From Chloroflexi bacterium OLB13 (GTDB lineage: Bacteria; Chloroflexota; Anaerolineae; Aggregatilineales; Phototrophicaceae): DNA of 64,000 nucleotides. The notes under the pieces were generated by a model. It saw only the letters and a list, made by a program, of their open reading frames with translations, was not told the DNA's origin and made no database searches. This document shows positions 55,421 through 64,000 of this stretch, piece by piece. The stretch spans positions 83,968 through 147,967 of the forward strand of contig JZRA01000048.1 in NCBI GenBank assembly GCA_001567485.1. Direction: 5' to 3'. Numbering within the stretch: position 1 is the stretch's first letter; the number at the start of each line of letters is the position of its first letter. Position numbers and translations under genes: made by a program.

Positions 55421-55429
55421 AGTATAGCA
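55421..55429 (-). promoter_or_regulatory. Extended -10 promoter (TGCTATACT) of the pucR-like gene
   Basis: TATACT with an upstream TGC on the minus strand lies 30 bases before the ATG. Another TATACT lies further up at about 55455-55460. The gap 55392-55574 also contains the ileS terminator. Confidence 0.5.
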
Positions 55430-55522
55430 AGTGGGGGCGATTGGCGAGTTTTGCCTAGTATACGGAAAAATCGGCAATCTATTTAGTGACACTACACAAA
55501 TGGCGTTGTCTCTATCGACAAA

Positions 55523-55553
55523 AAAGGCGGATCGCGTGGTACGATCCGCCTTT
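55523..55553 (-). terminator. Strong terminator of ileS
   Basis: AAAGGCGGATCG and CGATCCGCCTTT pair perfectly over 12 bases (loop CGTGGTA). On the minus strand it is followed by six T residues (TTTTTTGTCG). It lies 21 bases after the ileS stop and separates ileS from the PucR gene. Confidence 0.88.
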
Positions 55554-55574
55554 GACCTTGGTCAGAATTGCCAA

Positions 55575-58500
55575 CTACTGCACGCGCTTGACCCCCAGCG
55601 TAAGCGTTTCCCCCCGCACTGACGTATCCTTCTTGGGATCATCGTTCGGCACAAACGCAGCGCGGAAGAACCCGTTCGTGGGAGTCGATGCTTCCAGCGT
55701 CACGGCCAACGTCTCGTCCTTGATGTAGTCGGCAAAACGAACAATGGCACGAGCCAACGCTTCCGACGCCTCATAGACGAGGTGAATACGATCCTCGACG
55801 TTAAAGTCGGCGTCACGGCGAGTGGCTTGCACGCGCCGCACGACCTCACGCGCTAGACCTTCCTGAATCAGATCGTCGTTGAGCCGCGTATCGACCGCCG
55901 CCAGCAGGCCAGCCTCCTCCGCCACGGCGAATCCCTCCGCCGCGGCCTGCTTGACCTCGCACTCAGCCGGTGTGACCTCGAAGCTCTGCCCGTTCAGTTC
56001 GACCGTGATAGACTCGCCGCGATTCAGTGTCTGCGCCCAGCGGCGTACCTGCTCCGGCGTCCCCTCGCGGAGTGCCTTCTGCACGCGCGGGAAGTCCTTA
56101 CCGAACTTCTTGCCGAGCACCTGCGGCAGCGGATTGAGTTTGTACTCCACCACATCGTCCGCGCCATCGAGCGTCTCGACGCGCTTGACGTTCAGTTCGC
56201 TCTCGATCAACGTGGTCAAGCGCGTAACCGCCGCACGTTCTTGCGCGCTGCGAGTCACGAATGCTGCGCTCGCCAGTGGCTGCCGCACGCCGATCTCCAC
56301 GCTGTCGCGCGCGGCGCGGCCCAAGCTGACCAGCCGCTGCACGAGATCCATCTCCGACAAGGCGGCTGTGTCAATCAGCGACGCATCATACGCCGGCCAA
56401 TCGCACAGGTGGACGCTTTCGGGTGCGTCCGCGTCGAAGGGCGTCACCAGCGCGCGGTACAGGTAATCCGCCAGCATCGGCACGGCCGGGGCCATCAACT
56501 TGGTCAACATGACCAACGCCTCGTACAGCGTCGCCATGGCGCTTGCGTCACCCTCCCAGAAGCGGCGGCGGCTGAGGCGGACATACCAGTTGGACAGGTC
56601 TTCGACGAAGGCCTGAACAGGGCGAGTCGCCCCCGGCACGTCAAACGTCTCGTAGGCGTTTCCAACGTCGCGCGCCAACTTGTGCAAAGCCGCCAACAGC
56701 CAGCGATCCAGCGGGTCACGTTCGGCGATAGGCGGCGCGTCCGACGCTGGCGACCAACTCGCGATATTGGCATACGTGACGAAGAACGCATACGTGTTCC
56801 AGATCGTGCTCCAGAACTTCTTCACCACGTCCCCGACAAGATCCATCGAGAATCGGCGTGGTTCGCCCGGCGGGCCGGCGGTGTACATATACCACCGCAT
56901 CGCATCCGACCCGTGCGCGTTCATCACGTCCCACGGATCGATGACGTTGCCCTTCGACTTGCTCATCTTCTGGCCTTCGCCGTCGAGGATGTGGCCGAGG
57001 CAGATGACGTTCTTGAACGCCACGCTCTTGAACGTCATCGAGGCGATACTGTGCAGCGTATAGAACCACCCGCGCGTTTGATCAACCGCCTCGCAGATGT
57101 AATCCGCCGGGAACTGCTCCTCGAACACCGCGTGATTGGATGCCGGGTATCCCCACTGCGCCACCGGCATCGCGCCGCTGTCGAACCACACGTCGATGAC
57201 CTCTGCCACGCGCCGCATCGTCCCGCCTGAGCCGTTCGGGTTCGGGAACGTGATCGCGTCAACGTGCGGACGGTGCAAGTCGAGTTCGGACAGGTCACGG
57301 CCAGCCAGCGCGCTGAGTTCCTTCACGCTGCCGATGCACACCATCTCACCGGTCTGGTCATCGACCCAGATCGGGAGCGGGGTGCCCCAATAACGTTCGC
57401 GGCCGAGCGCCCAATCCTTGAGTTCATCCAGCCAATTGCCGAAGCGCCCATCGCGGATATGCCCCGGCACCCAGTTGATGGTCTGATTAAGCGCCACCAT
57501 CGTGTCGCGATATTCGGTCGTGCGGATGTACCACGAGTCGCGCGCGATGTACATCAGCGGCGTCCCGTCACGCCAGCAGTGCGGATAGCTGTGCTCGTAC
57601 TTCTCGCTCTTGTACATCAGCCCGCGCCGCTTGAGTTCGGTGATGATCTCCGGATCAGCGTCCTTGAACCACATCCATGCGAACGGCCCGATCGAGTCGA
57701 TAAAGTGGCCGGTGCTGGTGACGGTGCGGATCAGCGGTAGTCCATGCTCCTGCCCTACGCGCAGGTCGTCGGTGCCGAACGCCGGCGCGATATGCACGAT
57801 TCCGGTGCCGTCCTCCGTGCTGACGAAGTCGCCGGTCAGCACATACGCGTAATCCTGCTCGACCGGGATAAAGTTGTACAGTGGCACATAGCGCATGCCG
57901 ACCAGATCGCGCCCGGTCATACGCCGCACGACGGTGTACGCATCGCGATCACGCAGTACGCTCAGGCGTGCTTCGGCAAGGATCAGCCGTTCCGTGCCCC
58001 CCTCGACCGCCGGGCCTTCGACCTCGACATATTGAATGTCAGCGCCGACGGCCAACGCCGCGTTGCCGGGTAACGTCCACGGCGTCGTCGTCCATGCGAG
58101 GAAGTACACGCCGGGCTGATCTTTCACCGGGAACCGCACGAATACCGACGGATCCTTGATGTCCTCATATCCCAGCGACAGCTCGTGGCTGCTCAATGGG
58201 GTACCGCAGCGTGTGCAGAATGGCACGGTCTTGAAGCCCTTGTAGATCAGGCTCTTCTCGAAAAGCTGCTTGAGCACCCACCACACGCTCTCGATGTACG
58301 AGTTGTTCAGCGTGGCGTATGCGTTCGGGATATCCGTCCAGTACGCCATCCGTTCGGTGAAGCGCTCCCACTTGCCGATATTGCTCAAGACGCTTTCACG
58401 GCACTTGGCGTTAAACTCGGCGATGCCGTATTCCTCGATTTGCTGCTTGCGCGTGAAACCGAGTTCCTTCTCCATCGCAATCTCGACGGGGAGGCCGTGG

Positions 58501-58760
58501 GTGTCCCAGCCGCCTTTGCGCAGCACGTACTGACCGCGCATGGTGCGATAGCGGGGGAACATATCCTTGAAAGCACGCGCCAAGACATGATGGACGCCCG
58601 GCGTGCCGTTGACGGTCGGCGGCCCCTCGTACGTAACCCAACGCGGCGCGCCTTCGCGCTGCGACATGCTGCGTTCGAAAATGCGGTTTTCACGCCAGAA
58701 TTCGAGGATCGACTGCTCGACCTTCTGGACATCGACCTTGGGACTGACGGGTTCAAACAT
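55575..58760 (-). CDS. ileS: Isoleucyl-tRNA synthetase, type 2 (eukaryote-like)
   Basis: 1061 residues from the ATG at 58760, with AAGGAGG 11 bases upstream; the frame to 58862 adds a non-family N-terminus. The HIGH motif appears as GVHHVLAR (residues 55-62), typical of type 2; KMSKS is intact as QKMSKSKGN near 596-604. The editing domain and C-terminal anticodon-binding region are present. Type 2 IleRS is usually less sensitive to pseudomonic acid (mupirocin). Housekeeping role, cytosolic. No T-box leader is seen. Confidence 0.95.
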   Translation of the reverse strand: MFEPVSPKVDVQKVEQSILEFWRENRIFERSMSQREGAPRWVTYEGPPTVNGTPGVHHVLARAFKDMFPRYRTMRGQYVLRKGGWDTHGLPVEIAMEKELGFTRKQQIEEYGIAEFNAKCRESVLSNIGKWERFTERMAYWTDIPNAYATLNNSYIESVWWVLKQLFEKSLIYKGFKTVPFCTRCGTPLSSHELSLGYEDIKDPSVFVRFPVKDQPGVYFLAWTTTPWTLPGNAALAVGADIQYVEVEGPAVEGGTERLILAEARLSVLRDRDAYTVVRRMTGRDLVGMRYVPLYNFIPVEQDYAYVLTGDFVSTEDGTGIVHIAPAFGTDDLRVGQEHGLPLIRTVTSTGHFIDSIGPFAWMWFKDADPEIITELKRRGLMYKSEKYEHSYPHCWRDGTPLMYIARDSWYIRTTEYRDTMVALNQTINWVPGHIRDGRFGNWLDELKDWALGRERYWGTPLPIWVDDQTGEMVCIGSVKELSALAGRDLSELDLHRPHVDAITFPNPNGSGGTMRRVAEVIDVWFDSGAMPVAQWGYPASNHAVFEEQFPADYICEAVDQTRGWFYTLHSIASMTFKSVAFKNVICLGHILDGEGQKMSKSKGNVIDPWDVMNAHGSDAMRWYMYTAGPPGEPRRFSMDLVGDVVKKFWSTIWNTYAFFVTYANIASWSPASDAPPIAERDPLDRWLLAALHKLARDVGNAYETFDVPGATRPVQAFVEDLSNWYVRLSRRRFWEGDASAMATLYEALVMLTKLMAPAVPMLADYLYRALVTPFDADAPESVHLCDWPAYDASLIDTAALSEMDLVQRLVSLGRAARDSVEIGVRQPLASAAFVTRSAQERAAVTRLTTLIESELNVKRVETLDGADDVVEYKLNPLPQVLGKKFGKDFPRVQKALREGTPEQVRRWAQTLNRGESITVELNGQSFEVTPAECEVKQAAAEGFAVAEEAGLLAAVDTRLNDDLIQEGLAREVVRRVQATRRDADFNVEDRIHLVYEASEALARAIVRFADYIKDETLAVTLEASTPTNGFFRAAFVPNDDPKKDTSVRGETLTLGVKRVQ

Positions 58761-58920
58761 CGCGTTGAATGCCTCCTTGGGATTCGACAGGTCAAGGTGT
58801 AACGATGGTGCTGCGAACCCGGAGCGCAATCTTCCGCGATGCGTGAACCTGCTGAGGGTCACGCGTCACGGGCGCACCTCCCACTCCTAGACTCTCTTTG
58901 GATCGTCGCAACGATTCAAA

Positions 58921-58941
58921 ACACGGCAGGCTCTACCGTGT
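58921..58941 (-). terminator. Hairpin upstream of ileS, possible operon end
   Basis: On the minus strand ACACGG-TAGAGCCTG-CCGTGT is followed by TTTG. It lies 65 bases after the stop at 59006 and 160 before the ileS start, in a 245-base gap. It may end transcripts of the TPR operon or act in the ileS leader. The T run is short. Confidence 0.35.
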
Positions 58942-59005
58942 CTTCGCAAATTATCGCGCAGAATGGAGCATGATAACAGGCGAAATACCGCGCAATTGGG
59001 GCGTG

Positions 59006-59563
59006 TTAGGGCGCAGGTGTTGAAAGCGGCGGCAGGCCCGGTGTGCTGAGCTGCACCGGCGCGGCCTCCGGAATCACCCCTGTCCAGAAGATCTCGCGCT
59101 CGATACGGACACGGGTCGGCTGATCGTCCCCGTAACCCGCGGCGATGTTGGCGTAGTACCGCTGCGCGAAAATCGACCAGTGAAACTCGCCGGTACAGCG
59201 CGCGACGTTTGAACCGGCGCGCGGCTCCTCCATCTGGACGAATCCACTGTTGCAAATGCCCGGCGCGATGGTGCAGGACGCGCCCGCACGCTCAAAGTCA
59301 CGCGCGACGCGGCAGGCATCCTCGCTGGACGCGTACAGCCAATCGTCAACGCCGTAGCTGGGGCTGGTCGACTGCAGCAGGGTAAATGAGTCCGGTAACG
59401 GCGGACTTGGCGGAAACAACAGGCCATACAACACGCCAAGGATTTGAGTACCGATCAGCACGGCAAGCGCGATCAGGATCACAGCAAGCGCGATCCCGCC
59501 CCATCCGCGACGCTTCGCCTGTGGCGTTTCGTCCGCCGGTTTAGGGTTCCCAGTACTGCTCAT
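59006..59563 (-). CDS. Single-pass membrane protein, last gene of the TPR operon
   Basis: 185 residues from the ATG at 59563, 23 bases inside the end of the upstream gene. A Pro/Lys-rich N-terminus is followed by a membrane segment (GIALAVILIALAVLIGTQIL) and an extracytoplasmic domain with three or four Cys (DACRVARDFERAGASCTIAP), which may form disulfides. The C-terminus is Pro-rich (STPGLPPLSTPAP). Unknown family. The hydrophobic segment and Cys suggest an envelope domain. Confidence 0.65.
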   Translation of the reverse strand: MSSTGNPKPADETPQAKRRGWGGIALAVILIALAVLIGTQILGVLYGLLFPPSPPLPDSFTLLQSTSPSYGVDDWLYASSEDACRVARDFERAGASCTIAPGICNSGFVQMEEPRAGSNVARCTGEFHWSIFAQRYYANIAAGYGDDQPTRVRIEREIFWTGVIPEAAPVQLSTPGLPPLSTPAP

Positions 59564-60068
59564 AGTCGATTCGAGTCGTGCCTTCAAAGTTTTGGCCGGT
59601 CGCGTCGTTGCGCACGCCCGGCTGTATGGTGATCATCGTCGCCCTGTCGATGCCGAGCAGCGAAGTCTGTTGGAACAAGCAGCGGTACTCGAACGGCACG
59701 CTGCCATCGCCGGGCTTGTAGGACTCGAACTCACCGCGTGATGGGCTGCGGACGCACCGTTCGCGATTCGGGTCGTTGATGTCTACGCCCTCATGCTCGG
59801 CCAACAGTTGATCGTAGTAGCGATACACGTCCTCTGGCTCAAGCAGGCTTTCGTAAAAGACGCGCCGGCTGGCCGGTGACAGTTCGTCCGTCGCAAGGAC
59901 GGTCGTCTCGGGCGGGACTGCCACGTCGAGCGGTGAACGGAACGAGTTCTGCTCGATGGCGGCGAGAATAAACCCGCCGACGATAAGCAGACCGCCGACA
60001 ATGGCGAATCCGACTCCGACCTTAAAGACGGAGATGTTGCCGTCCCGGCTCAAGAAGATACTAGCCAT
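59541..60068 (-). CDS. Single-pass membrane protein, TPR operon
   Basis: 175 residues. MASIFLSRDGNISVFKVGVG leads to one membrane segment (about 17-38), then an extracytoplasmic domain with LEPEDVYRYYDQLLAEHEG and two Cys (RCVRS, YRCLFQQ). It resembles the next gene in having one membrane pass and a small Cys-bearing domain, though not by sequence. Overlaps its neighbours by 8 and 23 bases. Function unknown. Confidence 0.65.
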   Translation of the reverse strand: MASIFLSRDGNISVFKVGVGFAIVGGLLIVGGFILAAIEQNSFRSPLDVAVPPETTVLATDELSPASRRVFYESLLEPEDVYRYYDQLLAEHEGVDINDPNRERCVRSPSRGEFESYKPGDGSVPFEYRCLFQQTSLLGIDRATMITIQPGVRNDATGQNFEGTTRIDYEQYWEP

Positions 60069-60861
60069 CGTTCCCCACCCCCTCTACGAGCAGTGCGTTT
60101 AGCGCGTCTACGTCGGCTTGCAGCGCGACGCCGTACGGCGTATGGGCGAAGCGTTCGGCATTACGCGCGATCGGTCCAAGCCCGCGCTCGATCAGATCAA
60201 CCGCAGGAACCGGCCCGCCGCCCTTCCATGCGATCAACGCCGCCATAAGTGTAACGTGCGATTCGCCGTCTTGAACGGATACATCTATGACTGGAAATCC
60301 CGCCCGCATCTGCGCCTCGGCAAGATCAATCTTCGCGAAGTCCGGCGCGCCGCGTTCCAGCGCAGCATCGAATGCATCGGCGGCTTCTGGATACTGCCCA
60401 TTCGCCATTAGTGTACGTCCGATGCTGTAACGGGCGAAATGAAGGTGCGGCGCAATTTGTACGGCTTTTGTCAGGATTTCGAGGCTCTGTGTCATATCGC
60501 CCAGCATGCGATAGGCGTTGCCGAGCAGCACGAGCGCGCGCGGGTCGGGTTTTTCAGCGAGACGATGCGGCTCAAGCAAAGCGACGGCGGCGGCATAGTC
60601 GCCGGCGAGGATCATTCGCTGTGCGCGCGTGACATCGGTGACCATGTGCCGGTTGGCGTACAGGAAAATGCCCTGCATGACCACCAGCAGCCCGATCAGC
60701 CCGATCCAAACGACCGTGCGCTGATCGGACGGAACGCGTCCGCCAAGCACGAGCACGGCGACGAGCAGCACCAGCGCGAGGATGAACGCCGCACGGCTTG
60801 CGCGATCCCATGCGCGAAACTGAGTGATGACGGCGGTCGTAATGCGGCCGAGGCGCATCAT
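60061..60861 (-). CDS. Membrane TPR protein
   Basis: 266 residues. Two N-terminal membrane segments (about 25-42 and 52-68), then TPR-like helical repeats (AGDYAAAVALLEPHRLAEKP, LVLLGNAYRMLGDMTQSLEI, ARYSIGRTLMANGQYPEAAD). The TPR region is on the cytosolic side if the N-terminus is inside. It starts with its ATG overlapping the previous stop by one base. Probably an assembly scaffold together with the two neighbouring TPR proteins. Confidence 0.75.
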   Translation of the reverse strand: MMRLGRITTAVITQFRAWDRASRAAFILALVLLVAVLVLGGRVPSDQRTVVWIGLIGLLVVMQGIFLYANRHMVTDVTRAQRMILAGDYAAAVALLEPHRLAEKPDPRALVLLGNAYRMLGDMTQSLEILTKAVQIAPHLHFARYSIGRTLMANGQYPEAADAFDAALERGAPDFAKIDLAEAQMRAGFPVIDVSVQDGESHVTLMAALIAWKGGGPVPAVDLIERGLGPIARNAERFAHTPYGVALQADVDALNALLVEGVGNDG

Positions 60862-61736
60862 CAGCGAACGCTGCCTGACTCGGCGTCTGCCAGCGCGCGG
60901 TCGATGTCGTTGACCTCATAACGCAGCGCGGTGCCATACGTGGTGCCGGCCAGCGCCGGCAGCGAAGCCTGCCATACCGCCAATCCGTCGCGTGCCGCCA
61001 TCATACGGGCCGCGCACCGCACCGCCCGTTCGGCGTCGCCCTGCGCCTGATACGCCTGCGTCAGATGGAAGTTCACGCGCACGCTGTACATCGGCGGCAG
61101 CGGATCGCGCGCGGCACGCTCGAACGACTGAACGGCTTCATCAGCGCGACCCGCGAAGCGCTGGACGAACCCGAGTTCCGCCCAAACGACCGCCTGTTCC
61201 GGGTCGCGTTCGAGCGCCAGCTTGAGCGCACTCGCCGCCTCGTCGTATGCGCCTTGCAACCGGTAGCCAGTCGCCAATGTAATGTACGAACGCGCGTCAT
61301 CGGGATGGATCTGCACCGCCCGGTCTGCCGTAGACTGCGCTTTGCCAAACTGGCCGGAATATCCGTAGGCGCTGGTCAGCATCATCAGCACCTCGCTGGA
61401 CGTGTTGCCCGCGCGCACCATGCGTTCAAGCACCGGGACAGCCTCGCGAAAACGCATTGACTCGATCAGCCGGTACGCCGCGCCATAGCCAGCGCCGCGC
61501 TCACGCGCCTGCCGCGCGATCAACGCCGCGACCAGCCCGAAGAACAGCGCGAACATGGCCGCCGACAGACACAAACCGGTGAGCGCGAACTGCACGGACA
61601 GCGAGACGCCGGCCTGCGGCTCGGTTCGGCCGATCAGCTCGGCAAAGATGCCCACAATGAACACGACACCGCCTAGCAGCGCGAACGCACCGCTGACGAC
61701 AATCCCGATGTAGACGAACAGGCGGCGGCGGCTCAT
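60861..61736 (-). CDS. Membrane TPR protein
   Basis: 291 residues from the ATG at 61736. Two N-terminal membrane segments (about 7-28 and 42-66), then TPR units (LMMLTSAYGYSGQFGKAQST, YITLATGYRLQGAYDEAASA, VWAELGFVQRFAGRADEAVQ). Same layout as genes 60061 and 61739, indicating duplication and divergence within the operon. No catalytic residues. Confidence 0.75.
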   Translation of the reverse strand: MSRRRLFVYIGIVVSGAFALLGGVVFIVGIFAELIGRTEPQAGVSLSVQFALTGLCLSAAMFALFFGLVAALIARQARERGAGYGAAYRLIESMRFREAVPVLERMVRAGNTSSEVLMMLTSAYGYSGQFGKAQSTADRAVQIHPDDARSYITLATGYRLQGAYDEAASALKLALERDPEQAVVWAELGFVQRFAGRADEAVQSFERAARDPLPPMYSVRVNFHLTQAYQAQGDAERAVRCAARMMAARDGLAVWQASLPALAGTTYGTALRYEVNDIDRALADAESGSVR

Positions 61737-61738
61737 GA

Positions 61739-62737
61739 TCAATTTCCCAATGCAGATACGTCCAGCTCGCCGGCGATCAAGCGCTCGGCGGCTTCGACAT
61801 CGCTGCCGATGACAGCGCGCAGGGTCTCCGCCTGATCAGACGCCAGCAGCTTGCGCCATTCATTCAGCGCGCGCCGTTCATGCCTGAGATCGTTCAGCGC
61901 CTGTCCGGCACGCTCGTTCTGGCCGAGCCGCACAGCAGCCCGCGCACGGTACAGGTGGATCAACAAGCGGTGCCGCGCGTCAGGGACTCCGGCCTGAATC
62001 GCGGCGTCGAGATGGGTGAGCGCGTCCTCGCTCATGCGCAGGCGATCTTCGACCATGCCGAGGTTATAGGCGGCCACCCATTCATCCGGCGCGAGTTCAT
62101 ACGCCTTGCGCCCGGCCATCAGCGCGTCGTTCAATTCGCCCGCCTGCAAATGCACCTCAGCGAGTAGATTGTATCCGACAGCCGCGTGATCCGGGCCAAG
62201 CTCGATGAGCTTCTTGTAGTCGCGCTTGGCCGCGTTGAACTTCCCGTTCAGGCGGTGAATTTCGGCGCGGAAGCGGTAGTGACCCGGATTCTTCGGTTCC
62301 TGCCGGATCAGCGCATCGAGTGATTTGGTGGCCGTCTCGTAATCGCTCTTGCGCATCGCCTTGACGGCCTGTTGATACGCCATCGGCCCGCGCGGGTTGA
62401 AGATGAACTGCGCCGCGACGATCCAGCCGAACGCGAGACCGAAGAACAGCCCGGCCTGCTGCTGGAACACCGTTGTACCGAGCACGACGAGGCCGAACGC
62501 AGGTGTAAGAATCCCGAACCAGCGGCCGCGCTCAAACGAGTCCAGCGCCGAGAAGATGATGCCGACAGCGCCGCCTACGAACACCAGCAGCAGCACGGAC
62601 TGCACCGTGACGACCCACGGTTCGTTTACCGCGTTCAGGATAAGGCTCGCCAGACCAGTGATCGCCAGCAGCAGAAACAGCGCCGTCAGGCGTTGCGGGC
62701 CAAGCAGGTCGCCGAAGCGGCGAAGGCGGTTCATCAT
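61739..62737 (-). CDS. Membrane TPR protein
   Basis: 332 residues from the ATG at 62737, overlapping the previous stop as ATGA; the frame to 62833 is the upstream gene read out of phase. Four hydrophobic segments in the first 130 residues, then TPR units (ATKSLDALIRQEPKNPGHYR, LLAEVHLQAGELNDALMAGR, AAYNLGMVEDRLRMSEDALT). The largest of three related TPR proteins. The role is probably organisational. Confidence 0.75.
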   Translation of the reverse strand: MMNRLRRFGDLLGPQRLTALFLLLAITGLASLILNAVNEPWVVTVQSVLLLVFVGGAVGIIFSALDSFERGRWFGILTPAFGLVVLGTTVFQQQAGLFFGLAFGWIVAAQFIFNPRGPMAYQQAVKAMRKSDYETATKSLDALIRQEPKNPGHYRFRAEIHRLNGKFNAAKRDYKKLIELGPDHAAVGYNLLAEVHLQAGELNDALMAGRKAYELAPDEWVAAYNLGMVEDRLRMSEDALTHLDAAIQAGVPDARHRLLIHLYRARAAVRLGQNERAGQALNDLRHERRALNEWRKLLASDQAETLRAVIGSDVEAAERLIAGELDVSALGN

Positions 62738-63423
62738 GCGGCGGTTCCGTTCTGGCCAAGCGCCAAGTTCTCTACGCGGATGTCCATCTCGCCAATCTGC
62801 CTGCGCAGAACGACGCCGTGCGCGGTCACCCACAAGCGTTGGGTGAACTCGCCGTCGACGTCGAACACGGCAGTCTCGTAGTCCCGCCCACCGACGGTGA
62901 CGTGCTCGACGCCCACACGCATCCGGCGCGATTCGAGGACTAGTGGTTCACTGCGATGGGTGCGATATCCGCAGAACGCCATGACTGGCTCCTCGTCACC
63001 AGTCGGCCAGCGCGCCACCTGCAGCCCGACCAGCGCCGTCTTGAGCAGCAGCACGGCATACCCTTCACGCAGCACGACTTCGACATCCTGCCGATCACCA
63101 GACGCCGAACTCAGGCCGATGAGCGCAGCCCGTGGATGGAAGTCGGCCGTCTCGCGGCGAACGCCGTCTGGGGCGTGAAGCTGCGCCACCACCCGCTGAA
63201 GCCTTCCCCCATCGGCAGGAGGATCGTAAAGCGCCTCGATCAATTGGCTGGTGCGGTCGAGGTCGCGCCAATCGTAATCGATCCGAACGAACCACGATCC
63301 ATCGGGCAGAGCGTGGATGCTGAAATGCTCGGAACCGGCAAGCCGCTGCCCGCTGCGGGTGTAGCGGTAAACCCCCGAGGCGATCAGACGCTCGCGCTGG
63401 GTGATAGGGTGTAGAACGCGCAT
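62734..63423 (-). CDS. Hypothetical beta-rich protein, TPR operon
   Basis: 229 residues, no signal or membrane segment. Beta-rich (SEHFSIHALPDGSWFVRIDY, YETAVFDVDGEFTQRLWVT). Two-domain look with a repeat of short strands, similar to acyl-chain or isoprenoid-binding proteins in shape, but no family recognised. One base separates it from the GNAT gene, and its stop overlaps the TPR start as ATGA. Cytosolic partner of the operon. Confidence 0.6.
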   Translation of the reverse strand: MRVLHPITQRERLIASGVYRYTRSGQRLAGSEHFSIHALPDGSWFVRIDYDWRDLDRTSQLIEALYDPPADGGRLQRVVAQLHAPDGVRRETADFHPRAALIGLSSASGDRQDVEVVLREGYAVLLLKTALVGLQVARWPTGDEEPVMAFCGYRTHRSEPLVLESRRMRVGVEHVTVGGRDYETAVFDVDGEFTQRLWVTAHGVVLRRQIGEMDIRVENLALGQNGTAA

Positions 63424-63424
63424 A

Positions 63425-63898
63425 TCAGCCGGTGCCTGCCCTCATCCTGACCATCACCCGCTCACCCCCCATGGCCTCCCAGAACTTACGGCCTGCGGGG
63501 TTCTTCTCGGCGACATGCCACTCGAAGCACCGCACGCCGTTGGCTTTGAGCCATGCCTTAATATCTTCCACCATCAAGCGACCGACTCCACAGCGCCGAT
63601 GCGTCTCCTCGACGAAGATATCGGCCAGCAGGCCGCTGTTCTCCTGCACGAACATATCGGGGATGACATCGATGATCACTGCCAGCGCAAAGCCGACAAG
63701 CCGTTCCTCGTCCTCAACGACCACGATCCGCGTCAAGGGATCGTTGAGGCGGCCGATCAGACGGCGAGCATAGACACGCCCTCCGCCCATCGCCGCTGGG
63801 GGCAGCACCGGATCGAGGTCGTGGTGAAGCATCGCCAGCTTCTCCCACATCCGGCCGATTCTCTCAATATCGCGTTCTTCAGCGACTCGTAGATTCAT
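63425..63898 (-). CDS. GNAT-family N-acetyltransferase
   Basis: 157 residues. MNLRVAEERDIERIGRMWEK, then VEDEERLVGFALAVIIDVIP and the acetyl-CoA-binding RRCGVGRLMVEDIKAWLK (Q/RxxGxG/A motif as RRCGVG), ending NPAGRKFWEAMG. Substrate unknown; such enzymes often modify amino groups of proteins, antibiotics or small metabolites. Its ATG overlaps the stop of the preceding gene as ATGA. Confidence 0.88.
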   Translation of the reverse strand: MNLRVAEERDIERIGRMWEKLAMLHHDLDPVLPPAAMGGGRVYARRLIGRLNDPLTRIVVVEDEERLVGFALAVIIDVIPDMFVQENSGLLADIFVEETHRRCGVGRLMVEDIKAWLKANGVRCFEWHVAEKNPAGRKFWEAMGGERVMVRMRAGTG

Positions 63899-64000
63899 GG
63901 GATCAATCTCATCACGTCACAGCCGGGCGCACCGCGGTGATTCACACGCTGCGCGCCGAGCGCCAACCAGAACGCCTGCTCGATCGGGTTACGCTGCGGG
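63895..64000 (-). CDS. Probable second GNAT acetyltransferase, 5' end outside window
   Basis: Only the last 34 codons are visible, ending FWLALGAQRVNHRGAPGCDV and MRLIP before a stop that overlaps the next ATG. The pattern (A)FWLALGAQRV near the end is typical of the GNAT fold C-terminus. This suggests two adjacent GNAT genes at the head of the TPR operon. Too short to be certain. Confidence 0.5.
   Translation of the reverse strand, partial: PQRNPIEQAFWLALGAQRVNHRGAPGCDVMRLIP

Noticed and set aside
58761..59005. T-box leader for ileS
   Set aside because: The conserved T-box sequence (TGGTACCGCG type) and specifier arrangement are not found in the 245-base leader; only a weak hairpin is seen.
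59006..64000. Defence island or phage module in the TPR operon
   Set aside because: No nuclease, helicase, integrase, toxin pair or repeat is visible; the proteins are membrane and TPR types.

Overview
The window is GC-rich and almost fully coding: about 60 protein genes, one tRNA, and no gap above 250 bases. It reads as a chromosome segment of a Chloroflexota bacterium, probably Anaerolineae. This is inferred from several traits seen together: a glutamate-mutase-L-like ATPase beside a DUF6754-like protein, Thr/Pro-rich extracytoplasmic linkers, a type-2 (eukaryote-like) IleRS, MutS2, a long-form RmlA, and many one- or two-pass membrane proteins with SH3 or TPR domains. No phage, insertion sequence, CRISPR array or rRNA was seen.

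Layout. 1-6063 (minus): a six-gene membrane operon with an actin/Hsp70-like ATPase, a DUF6754-like protein, polytopic proteins and a giant acidic, membrane-anchored, Thr/Pro-rich SH3 protein. 6120-9448: serine hydrolase, TsaD, a small membrane protein and a stand-alone biotinyl-carrier protein. 9630-13780: UvrB, then lipoproteins and an unknown protein. 13767-20576: two GT4 glycosyltransferases, a zinc-less FmdB homologue, a degenerate metallo-beta-lactamase-fold protein, a large SH3 lipoprotein and an Lgt-like membrane protein. 20663-22932: a sugar-kinase-like and nucleotidyltransferase pair resembling AmgK/MurU. 22969-28961: paired paralogous membrane proteins, MutS2, an SPFH protein, a GAF-like protein and a DUF309 protein. 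29194-34360 (minus): a tightly overlapping operon of PyrK-like, PyrD-like, two GT2, RNase HII and a GT4. 34442-40022: phosphoesterase, PLD-like protein, DCC thiol protein, DUF4230 and FabD. 40102-41896: YceI, a TetR regulator and a small STAS-like protein; two matching operators lie between yceI and tetR. 41964-49858 (plus): exopolysaccharide genes (Wzz-like, BY-kinase, RmlA, HAD, RmlB, nucleotide-sugar dehydrogenase) with DUF554 and FolC. 49932-55391: L32 with a leader hairpin, a flavin monooxygenase, tRNA-Cys, DUF4013, a zinc ribbon, a beta-propeller-like protein and a PucR regulator. 55575-64000 (minus): IleRS and an eight-gene TPR/membrane/GNAT operon.

Two things affect reading. First, five conserved genes (SH3 protein, MBL protein, APH kinase, FabD, nucleotide-sugar dehydrogenase) are each split by one missing G/C base. 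They most likely represent sequence errors, so I annotate each as one gene. Second, several promoters sit so close to the start codon that leaderless translation is likely. Genes are packed with 4-base ATGA/GTGA overlaps, which settled many starts.

The best candidate for an undescribed system is the 1-6063 membrane operon. The TPR operon, the degenerate PyrD/PyrK pair and the kinase/nucleotidyltransferase pair follow.
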